A stretch of 64,000 bases of DNA, taken from the NCBI RefSeq assembly GCF_018812025.1, contig NC_063054.1:36166396-36230395 (forward strand), in the 5' to 3' direction. The notes beneath the pieces were generated by a model, which saw only the letters and a program-made list of their open reading frames with translations, was not told where the DNA came from and ran no database searches. Below are positions 55,746 to 64,000 of this stretch, piece by piece (within the stretch, counting starts at the first letter, position 1; every line of letters starts with the position of its first letter). Position numbers and translations under genes: made by a program. This stretch comes from Megalobrama amblycephala. Its lineage: Eukaryota > Chordata > Actinopteri > Cypriniformes > Xenocyprididae.

Positions 55746-56880
55746 GTAAGAACTTATGAAAAATTTTAGTTTGATTGTTTGCTTTCAAATGACCAATAGA
55801 GATGTTTTATGAATTACACATTGCATTTTCACTTATAATATTCTGGCAGAAAATGACCAGTACCTTTCTACAGATGTTTCTCTTACAGTGTGGACAATAT
55901 TGTTCGGATTAGTCATGAATTTAATGCTTTTAAATCACAGTGAAACTCTTAGCCTTTCTTTTTGGTCATTTTATACATACTTTACGACTTGCCAACTATC
56001 AAGAAATATGAACATTTTACATGCTTTTTATTTATTGCGGGAACAAAAAACTTCAAAAGAATACACTCATGCTCTGAAACATTTCCCGACATGAGTGTGA
56101 ACTGAATGTAATGTTTTCGGACACTTCACTGCATGATAATTGCAATTAGATAAAAGTTCACTATAGTTTCAATTTATTTTGATTGCAGTTTGGAGTGCTT
56201 TATTAATACACTTATGTAGGACTTGTTGTTGAAATATGTTTAGTATGTTAGTCAATACATCAAAATAAGCATACTTCTTTAAAGCACAACAAAAGTTTAA
56301 TAAAACATGAAGATTTAGAATGAAGTAAAATGTTTAATTTGACATTACAAAGTGCACTTTTTAAAAGTGTACTTGAGTGTGTTAAGAAACATGCAAGTAT
56401 AACATTTTAAAAATATACATTTAATAACATGTAATATTTAAAGAACACTACAAGTGCACATTCATACAGTTAAAGGCAAGACTTTCGTTCATCTTCGGGA
56501 CATAAATGAAGATATTTTTAATGAAATATGAGAGTTTTCTGTTCCTCCATTGAAAGTCTGTTCTCCCAAAACTCTGACGCATTAAAAGGTTCATAAAGAG
56601 ATGGAAAAATAAATCCATAGGAATGAAGCAGTTTAATTCAAGGCTTCTAAAGAGACATGATAGCTTTTAGATTTAATGTTATTCTTTTATTAACATGAGA
56701 ACCAATGAAGTGTTGTGTTGATAATTATTCAAATGGATGATATTGGAAATACATTTTATATAAATGCGGCAAAGTAAATCACTTGCTCACATATTTTGTC
56801 TTTCAGCAATTCAGAGTGATCATAGAGGACAAAAACAACTACAATCGTGACATCTTTAACACAGCTGCTGAAATTACTAA

Positions 56881-57681
56881 ATGATGTACTACGAAGATCT
56901 GCATATAAATCCAATGGATCCTCATGATAATCCATTTCTTTTGCGTCCTGAAATCAGACAGACTATCTTTCTCATCACTAGTGTTTGTGTGGGTCTGCCA
57001 GCTCTGGTTTGGGCTTTTCGTCTTCTGCACCTTCAAAGAAAGATTAGAGGCCGAATCTCAGCCTTCATCATCCTCCTCCTCCTCATCAGTAGCCTGATAC
57101 AACTGCCCCTAAACCTATATTCAGTGATACAACTCAAGAAATTACACCTGAACCCTAAGCTTCTCCAGTTCTGGTCACTATTAAGTTTTTGTAGTTTTCA
57201 CCTCCATCAGCTGGTGGCTACAGAGGCGGCTCTGTCACATATTTTCTCACGCTCCTGCTACATCATAATCATCATCCTTGTGCTCATCTTTTCCTTACCA
57301 TTCATCTTCATGGACCTTTTTGGAAATTTGATCATTTTTATATTCTTTTGTTTTTGCACATTTCTTTTATTGCTCTGCTTATTTGCTGCAGTAGTGTGTG
57401 GAGTCACATGTCACATCTGTTCTCCTTCTTTCAGCAAAAAAACATGTTTAGTGTTAATTGTTGCCTTTATTAACTTCATACTGTTTTTAGCAATGTTGAA
57501 CCCTGTAGATTTCCTCAGGAAGAAAGCTAGACCACATTGGACTTTTATGTCTCCTCACTTCATGGGTTTGAGAGCGATGTTAGACCCTCTCCTGTGTGTT
57601 CTGGTCTGCAGAGGAAATCTCAACGATGCTCAGACACCACAAACACACACAGAACCCAACGCTGATCAGACGTCAGTCTGA
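56881..57681 (+). CDS. Orphan 7TM receptor, gene C
   Basis: 266 codons from ATG 56881 (second ATG adjacent), single coding exon 74 bp after the acceptor. TM1 through TM4 closely follow genes A and B. The region from TM4 to TM6 differs strongly (for example FIFFCFCTFLLLLCLF in TM5 and CHICSPSFSKKTC in the next loop). TM7 and the tail are again the same (RAMLDPLLCVLVCRG, ending DQTSV). The DRY position reads E-A-A (TEAALSHIF). A canonical AATAAA follows at 57745. Topology supports a membrane receptor; ligand unknown. Open, and probably the best-preserved transcription unit of the array. Confidence 0.85.
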   Translation: MMYYEDLHINPMDPHDNPFLLRPEIRQTIFLITSVCVGLPALVWAFRLLHLQRKIRGRISAFIILLLLISSLIQLPLNLYSVIQLKKLHLNPKLLQFWSLLSFCSFHLHQLVATEAALSHIFSRSCYIIIIILVLIFSLPFIFMDLFGNLIIFIFFCFCTFLLLLCLFAAVVCGVTCHICSPSFSKKTCLVLIVAFINFILFLAMLNPVDFLRKKARPHWTFMSPHFMGLRAMLDPLLCVLVCRGNLNDAQTPQTHTEPNADQTSV

Positions 57682-57744
57682 ACTTTACTTTCAGTCCTTG
57701 CTATTTCAATCATTGTACATTATTTTGAGGTACATTCAAAACAA

Positions 57745-57750
57745 AATAAA
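57745..57750 (+). terminator. Poly(A) signal of receptor C
   Basis: AATAAA 64 bp after the stop. Genes A and B have AACAAA at the same place. Confidence 0.6.
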
Positions 57751-57987
57751 GATGTGTACTGATCTGTACAGTATATTAGTAACAAAACTTGCATGCATAC
57801 ATGTGCTTCTCATGACTCTTCAGAGCAGCAGAAGTTCAAATGTCTTGTCCTGTAGACTCACACTTGTTGTCTCTGTTGTTGGGTCTATTGATGCAGCAGC
57901 ATGTTTGAAATACAGCAGAATGCATGTGAATAGGCTGGTCTTGACCATTGCTCGTCACCTGCCTTTTTGTGGGGATTTTATAATACT

Positions 57988-58088
57988 TTTTATTTTATTT
58001 TATTTTATTTTATTTTATTTTATTTTATTTTATTTTATTTTATTTTATTTTATTTTATTTTATTTTATTTTATTTTATTTTATTTTTT
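57988..58088. repeat. (TTTTA)n pentanucleotide repeat
   Basis: About twenty near-perfect TTTTA units in the 3' flank of gene C. Confidence 0.97.
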
Positions 58089-58539
58089 TTCATGTCATAA
58101 ATGATCAGAGCAGCAAGTCTGTGTATTTATTGGTAGTAGCAAGTCTTCATTAGCAGCATATAGTTAAAATAGTAAAAAATAAAATACCTCAAAAGGGGTA
58201 TACAAAGAATAAAATATAAGTCTATGAACTGTCACAAATAAATACCTTGGCAGCTTTGTTTGTGTCACAGTTTCAGTTCAGTTTGGACTTTGTGTTTGCA
58301 TCATTTCCCTGCCTGTGTTAGTCACTATGGTTACTAGTTTGATTTGCCATCACATTCAGCTGTGTCGTCATTAATCACCGCGTCTGAATGTGAATTTAAG
58401 TTCCTGTGTTCTCAATTTATGTTGTCCGGTCTCATCTATGTTTCACTGAAGCTACCCTGTGTTTGAATTGTCTGTGTGTTGAATTAATTAAAGACTTTTG
58501 GAATCTTCATCCTCATCTTTGTGCATTTCTATACAGTAT
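58089..58539. other. Flank of gene C, possible LTR scrap
   Basis: Sequence at 58263-58500 (tcacagtttcagttcagttt up to gaattaattaaagactttt) has the look of a fish LTR or LINE tail but no defined ends. No gene. Confidence 0.35.
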
Positions 58540-59465
58540 AATTTTCACACAAGACATATGATAGCCCAAAAGGAAGTCAGCAATTATGGGTTGTTTGAAA
58601 AACACATTCTCTGGACGATTAAAAGCAATCTCAGTCAGCATGAAATTAAAACTTTAAGGATGCTAAATTGTGAGCGGATTTTTGATATCTCGAGCAGCAT
58701 GGTGAGGCAACATACTGATTGTGAAAAAAGAGAAACAGGAAGTGTGTTATAACTTCTGCATGCATTGACTGATTTTGATGAAACTTCAACTGCATGTTTG
58801 TTGTAGCAGGCTGATCACATGGATGTGACTATCATGAGTCAAAGTCATAATGCCACCAACTGGCAGCAGGAAGAGCGTCACTTTCAAAATGCTTCGAAAT
58901 CGCCCTTATATTTACCCGATTGACCCGATTCATCATAATAATGTCAAGATATGGCAGATGTAGATATGCGAAATGATTCTTGGTTATCTTAAATACTGTT
59001 GCCATGGCAATTCAAACTTTAATATTCTTTCTGGGTGTTTTTGAGGCTCTTAGCAAGCTTTGAATTATATGAAACTCACCACAAACATGTTGTCAGACAC
59101 TGGCAAAGCCTTAGAAACGGGTGTGGAGGAGGTGCTCTATAGCGCCACCTTTTGATAAAAGTTTTAACCACAGTCATCAAACTCTGTACATATATTGTTC
59201 TCATCAAGCTGGACAACTTTCTAATTCACAGTCATTAGCTCCGACCAACAGGGCGTCAGCTATTTTGGTTTGAATGTGATTTTTTTGAAAAATCAGGCTC
59301 TGAATTTTTAACTACTTCTCATTGGGGATTCTTACGATTCTCACCAAACTTTCTGAACCTGATGCAAAGACATTGACAATGCTACATTGCAAATGGATAT
59401 TGGATATCTCGAACAGTGTTGCCATGGGTTGGGCCTATCATCACTGCTTGCAGCTATATTTTTGG
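58540..59465. mobile_element. Element with ATAGCTGCAAG end, right portion
   Basis: Ends atcactgcttgcagctatatt at 59440-59462, the inverse of the left end at 10787. Includes the gcgccaccttttgataaaag block near 59140. Several indels; no ORF of note. Confidence 0.55.
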
Positions 59466-59699
59466 TTTGATTTTCCCCATCACCATGGGCAGTCCATCTT
59501 TTCATCTCTTGTGCCTCGAACAGGGAGATCGCTCCCTCGAGGAACATTTCCACCTTGCTTAGCAGTCGATTGCCTTTGCTCATTCCTCCTCACGGGAATC
59601 AATACCTTTACAAATGCCCAGTTGTCCGGGGAGGGACCTTCACTGCATTTGTGGAGTGGGTGTGGTATCATGTGGATTGCCAGGAAATTATTATCAGTG

Positions 59700-60100
59700 T
59701 ATAAATAGGAAAAATAGAACTTGAAAATAGAAAATGCTGAGCAACTTCCAGAAGTTGCAAAGCTCATAAAACCAGCTAAACATACAACTCAGAATCATCA
59801 GGCTGAAAAGATTCATGTATTCTAGTCTGTATTATATGTCAGTTCATCTTTAATGACTTCAAGGGGGAAAAAAATCAATGAACAACCATGTCTTTCCTAG
59901 ATATATTCAGGAATTGTTTACAGTGCTGTGCTCATGGCATAAAAAAGTTTTCAGTCTCACTTTATTTACTCTCTCATTCTATTTCTGTTTTTGCTCTTTC
60001 TTCTTTTTTTCTACTGCTGGTTTCTGGTTGTTGGTTTATCTGCTGGTTTGATCTTCGCTCTCATATCTGAGCTCTGACTGTGGTTTCAGTAAAGATTAAT
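59700..60100 (-). pseudogene. Orphan copy of the gene-D first exon and intron
   Basis: About 400 bp closely matching 32390-32800 (accagctaaacatacaactc, gattcatgtattctagtctg, ctgctggtttctggttgttg). The splice donor corresponding to CTAG-GTAAGA reads CTAG-GAAAGA, so it is broken, and no coding exon lies beside it. It marks a lost D-type receptor at the far side of the array. Confidence 0.75.
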
Positions 60101-60222
60101 GACCAGCCAACATCATTTCACTAATCATATCATCAGCACATGGGAAAGTGTGAACAAGTGTTAGTCAGGTGAATTCACTATCATTCTGATTAGATTATAA
60201 GAGCTGACTGATTGCTATAAAA

Positions 60223-61757
60223 CAAGGGTGTCCAATCCTGCTCCTGGAGGACCACTGTCCTGCTGAGTTTAGCTCCAGCTGCAATTAAACACACCTGAAG
60301 CAGCTAATCAAGATCTAATTAGGCATACTAGACATTTCTAGGCAGGTTTGTTGAGGCAAGTTGGGCTATAAAAGTTGGGATTTTTGTGTTATCAATGGTT
60401 ACCTCCAAAGAAAGACATGCATCATCACTTTGCATCAAAATGGCTTCAAGAATGGTTTCTCACAATGATCCAGGTGGATCCAGAGGAAAGAAATCAAAAA
60501 TGAGATCTCTTTCACATATCAAATATTTCTCTTTGACATAAATGAGGTTACTTTAACATCAAATGGAGACTTTAGCTTAAGTCTCACACTCTAACTCTAA
60601 AGACCATTGGAGACCACTGTGAGACTGTGAATTTTAGAAGAGATCTCAACAACATCACACACTGTGCTCATATTTTCCTCAGCTAGAGAAATTGGATCGC
60701 CCACCTTTGTCTCTTTTAAAGACAACTTTACAAATTGTGCACCAAGTCAAGTACTTGAAAGGCACTAAAGTAGAAAACAATCCATAAATTCAGAGTTTAA
60801 GCCTATATTAAGAGTGAAGTTATGCAAAAAATAAGGTTAACACACAATAAAAGAATAGAGCTGTACATTTTATGTGCTTTGTTCTTGGAAATAGTAATAT
60901 ACCCGATAGTCTCGTGTAGCCAGACCTGCAGACTGACGGCAGAAGGTCTAGACTCTATCGTAGCTTTCATTGTCCAAGGACCGCCCAAGAGGACATTTGA
61001 CTGACGTAACGCAACCAATCACAATTTGTTTTGTTCCGTGTCATATTTAGGGATGTGAAAATGTGAAGTCGATGTCCTTACAATAACAGATGGGCATGCA
61101 TCTAATAAATTATTAATTCAAGAACATTGTGCAAGTTTACTGCAACAATGGAGCCGTGAATGTCACATTCATTTGAAAACTGATTTATGTTTAGTTGATT
61201 CTATTAAGCATTCATTTTCAGAGTTGTAAACATGACGGCTTTCTTCTTCCACAAAGAGGTTTGGCTTCACAGCATTTGTTTCCAGGTGGACCGTTAAAGA
61301 ACCTGACACACATGTCTCCCGGACTTCCTGTATAATTCAACCAACCAGATGAAGTGTTTCCAGTTAAATGTGCCATATGCATCTGACGTAATGGTCTGAG
61401 GTTATGCCTTTATCAAAACTGACTTACAGAAGTCTTACTAGGAACAGTAACCCTGGAGCTTTCTTTGCTGAAAGGCACATTAAATGGCTTACGACTCAAT
61501 CCTTAACCAATTTGATTATTAATAAATAATATATGGTAGACATGTTTGAGTTCACAAAGAGACATTTGATTTGTAAAGTTGGTGAGATCTCTTCTAAACT
61601 TTAGAGATAAATATGAGAGCACCAGACCCAGATAGAAGTGTTCAACAGAAGAAAGAAACTGGAAGTTTTCATTGATCCTAATGACCTTGATTAGCTGCTT
61701 CAGGTGTGTTTAATTAGGGCTGGAGATAAACTTGGGTGGAAAATTTGAACACCCCTA
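60223..61757. mobile_element. hAT-like foldback element (CAAGGGTGTCCAA ends)
   Basis: CAAGGGTGTCCAATCCTG at 60223 and the inverse-like TTTGAACACCCCTA ending at 61757. The inner arms match inversely (taaacacacctgaagcagct at about 60285 and agctgcttcaggtgtgttta at about 61693). The flanking 8-bp duplication is no longer recognisable. No transposase ORF; the middle includes a scrap of another repeat at 60907-61020. Confidence 0.65.
60907..61020. repeat. Repeat arm related to 63400-63645
   Basis: tagtctcgtgtagccagacc and tttgactgacgtaacgcaac have inverse, diverged counterparts near 63625 and 63425. Probably arms of one DNA-transposon family. Confidence 0.4.
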
Positions 61758-62004
61758 CCATGCTTTCTAGAAAGGTGTCATTTATATTTTAAAAGGAATT
61801 TGTTGATACACCATTGAAGTGTGGTTGAAATATTAATGTTGTTTCAACATTAACTTGGAATATTAGATGGCAACATCTATTTTTGTCACGATCCCTGCCT
61901 GTGTTCCCCGGTGTCTGTCTTGGACTCTTATTTTGAAATTCGTATTCTTTTCCTCTGTTCACTTCATGTTTCCCTGCTGCTTTTCCCTTGTTAGCTACCA
62001 TAGC
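61758..62004. other. Short spacer
   Basis: No gene. tgtcacgatccctgcctgtg at 61886 could be an LTR start, but no end is visible. Confidence 0.3.
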
Positions 62005-62622
62005 TACCCTCTCGGCTGAAAGGAGTGTTGCCATCGCCAAGAGAATCCTGCGACAGCCAGACCCACAGCTCGCCCTGCTGAGCTACAGAGCTACTCCCAT
62101 CACCGCAACAGGTCACAGCCCAGCTTATCTCATGTTTGGCCATGAGATCAGGACTACGGTGCCTGTGTTGCCCCAGCAGCTACGTCCAGCTCTACGTCCA
62201 ACTCACCAAACTGTAAGACTGAAAGACCAACTGACTAAATCAGCCTACCGCTTCTTCTACAACAGGTGTCATTCAGCCAGGCCCTTGTCGACACTGCAGC
62301 CTGGTCAGAGTGTTACAGTTAAGATGGACGGGGAGAAGGGCTGGAGGACCCCAGTGAAAGTCACTGCAAAAGCACCAGAGCCCAGATCTTACATTGTCCA
62401 AACCGACCAAAGGACTGTAGTACACAGAAACAGGAGGCATTTACAGGAAGTGTCCGAGCCAACAACCTAAGTTACTGCAAAAGAGACTAGCCCCGCCTGC
62501 TGCCACTAATGCAGCTGTGCCCTGTGTTCCCACCATTCCTCCTGGTTCCGGTTCCTCCCCAAAGAGGACCTTTGCTGGTTGAGCTATTAAGCCACCTGCT
62601 AGGTTTAAGGACTATGTTTGAG
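62005..62622 (+). pseudogene. Gypsy integrase C-terminal fragment, third family
   Basis: The frame 61988-62470 holds the end of the integrase core (AERSVAIAKRIL, containing the Glu region), then YRATPITATGHSPAYLMFG and HEIRTTVPVL, then the GPY-like C-terminal part (LQPGQSVTVK) and RNRRHL. After the stop at 62470 another frame carries a PPARFKDYV-type end near 62591-62622. The N-terminal side joins unrelated sequence at about 62005. Not of the same family as gypsy 1 or 2. Confidence 0.75.
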
Positions 62623-62775
62623 ATAGAAATGTCCTTTACTAATGATGTTTTGTTTTATGGTACAAACGTCTAGAGTGAGTTATAAGAGAAGTTTAAAAAT
62701 GCCAGTCCAATTGTTATTGTTTTGTTTTCCTATTTTCTGACTGTGTTTACTGCATAGTAGAATTAACACACACAG

Positions 62776-63003
62776 CTACGACGCATAGTTGTCAACAGAA
62801 CTCTTCTTAGCGACCATCGGGGCCAGCTGATAAATCAAACTTTTGCCGAATCCCGTAGGAAGGACGGCAAAGACATCTTTCCCATCGACAAATGCCTTGA
62901 TCGCGGTCCTCTGTTCCTTTTTTAAAATTAATGCGCTGTCGATATCTTCTATAACGGACGCGATGGCGGAATCTACACATCTCAGTTCTTCAACAGCCAT
63001 CAT
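62776..63003 (-). pseudogene. RecQ-type helicase N-terminal fragment
   Basis: 75 codons from ATG 63003. Residues 28-45 (KKEQRTAIKAFVDGKDVF) resemble the zero-motif region and residues 48-60 (LPTGFGKSLIYQL) are a Walker A typical of RecQ helicases, ATP-driven 3'-5' DNA unwinding enzymes. The frame ends right after (KKSSVDNYAS), so the DEAH box and all later motifs are missing. RecQ-like genes are, as far as I know, found in some fish DNA transposons; the repeat arms nearby make a transposon origin more likely than a host gene. An alternative is the first exon of a host recq gene. Confidence 0.6.
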
Positions 63004-63399
63004 TGTTGTAAACTAATTGACCTTTCGCAAAGACCCGCCCCCCGTTAGTTACTGTTGCTTTGTCCAACAAGCCGTGGTGCTGTCACGCCACACAGAGTGG
63101 AAAATGCATCGCGGAGCAAAGAGGAAACTGACAACACAGCGACAGACGAGACAGAGCAGGTTACTTATGATATTAAACAAAGTCCCAGCTTTCAAACTGT
63201 GTAGTTATTAAAAAAAATTCAAACAATAAAAACCGTTTTGTGGCTCTTTAATGGGTTGTGACCATGATCGTGACATCAAATAAACATGAATGAACATGAG
63301 AATGAATGTTGTTTCAAACGCGGAAAGACGTCAATATGCACAATTTTTCAAGTTTAACTCCACCAAGGTTAATCTTCTAACTCCTGACTGCTTTGTCGG
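63004..63399. other. Flank of the helicase fragment
   Basis: GC-richer segment with a 64-codon unmatched frame (63017-63211). No element ends. Confidence 0.35.
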
Positions 63400-63645
63400 A
63401 CAAAATGGCGGATGCGGCGTTCTGATTGGTTAGATCGCTTGTCAGTCAAACTCCCCAAGCGCTCTTTGATGACGTGGCTGATTACGTTTCTGGTGATAAT
63501 CTGTCAATCATCGCCCTGACAATGTGATTGGTCCGAACAGTTTCTGTTCGGGCATAATTACTCCTCTAAGGATCGAGTCCAGACCGAACTCCCCGACCTC
63601 AAAATGTTGTGGGCGGGGCTAAGTTCGGCTGGCATCCAGGCTACT
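63400..63645. repeat. CpG-rich repeat arm
   Basis: ttctgattggttagatcgct, gatcgagtccagacc and ggctggcatccaggctact resemble, inversely, 60907-61020. Probably one terminal arm of a DNA transposon. Confidence 0.4.
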
Positions 63646-64000
63646 GTTTATGTGTTTTTACAGGTAAGATGAGTGATGTGGCATCACAGTTTGTGTTCAT
63701 AAAATGTTTATACGTTAGTTATATGTGTTAGTTTGATGAATTTGTATATTAAATCGATAAATTTAGCGGTTGAGATGCGGCCAGCGGCGCCCGCGCGATG
63801 GATTGCGCAATCGCGGCTGGGAGGCGGCTGACTCCGCTGAGCTGGTGGAGGCCGCGCGATGCATTACGACATAAGTGCCTAATGTCGTCAGAAAATATAA
63901 TTACACAATCACTCGTTGTTTTGAAAGAGTTGATATTTGTTCATTATTACGTTTGTGTTTTGTAAATCTGTCATGGGTTAAGGACAACTAAATTGCTGAT
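63646..64000. other. Window end, CpG-rich patch
   Basis: A GC-rich block at 63776-63870 (gcggccagcggcgcccgcgc). No gene recognised before the window ends. Confidence 0.35.

Noticed and set aside
57596..58153. 185-codon frame running from the end of gene C into the TTTTA repeat
   Set aside because: Starts in the receptor exon in another frame and continues through UTR and a microsatellite (Ile-Leu-Phe-Tyr repeats).
1..64000. CRISPR array, tRNA or rRNA genes
   Set aside because: No regular spaced repeats of the right size and no cloverleaf or rRNA sequence noticed; composition and gene content are vertebrate.

Overview
The window looks like repeat-rich intergenic DNA from a teleost fish, most probably a cyprinid (carp/zebrafish relatives). 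The reasons are AT-rich sequence, a very dense load of fish-type Tc1, hAT, TTAA-target, L2 and Ty3/gypsy elements, and a small family of intron-poor seven-transmembrane (7TM) receptor genes. The species is an inference. No rRNA, tRNA, CRISPR array or bacterial feature was seen. Apart from transposon ORFs, the only genes I can support are four 7TM receptors.

Region by region. 0-2.5 kb: a Tc1 element with a full-length transposase ORF, split downstream of the ORF by a non-autonomous hAT element. 2.5-31 kb: no supported host gene. It holds a mosaic of foldback and TIR elements, several nested three deep with intact target duplications (3.88-5.47, 6.3-8.7 and 10.8-13.3 kb). Many have TTAA targets, and two carry THAP-like transposase remnants. 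Microsatellites and a 1.17-kb GGTT-based satellite (26.46-27.62 kb) lie between them. 31.5-32.8 kb: receptor gene D (minus strand) with a non-coding first exon. 34.0-35.6 kb: a second Tc1 element with a frameshifted transposase. 35.6-36.4 kb: an L2 LINE fragment. 36.5-43.3 kb: two different Ty3/gypsy elements fused together. The first has the usual gag-PR-RT-RH-IN order. The second has integrase before RT (Gmr1-type order). An open frame of 681 codons crosses the fusion.

43.5-60.1 kb is a tandem array of receptor units on the plus strand. Each complete unit consists of an upstream L2 scrap, a non-coding first exon with a TATA-like box, an intron, and a single coding exon. Genes A (44.77-45.52), B (48.30-49.10) and C (56.88-57.68) are open. 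A fourth unit (52.09-55.43) was invaded by a gypsy element and then lost most of its coding exon in a deletion that fused pol to receptor sequence. A 1.6-kb TA-target transposon sits beside gene B, and its empty site is preserved beside gene C. A copy of the gene-D-type first exon, with no coding exon, closes the array at 59.7-60.1 kb.

60.2-64 kb: a hAT foldback element, a gypsy integrase fragment, a RecQ-helicase N-terminal fragment and degraded repeat arms.

The receptors share a GLPALVW motif in TM1, LE-x-x in place of the DRY motif at the end of TM3, DPLLCVLVCR in TM7, and a C-terminal T/S-x-V that fits a class I PDZ ligand. They look like a lineage-restricted, duplicating orphan 7TM family. 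This is the most interesting system in the window. Transposon genes here are mostly broken and should not be read as host genes.
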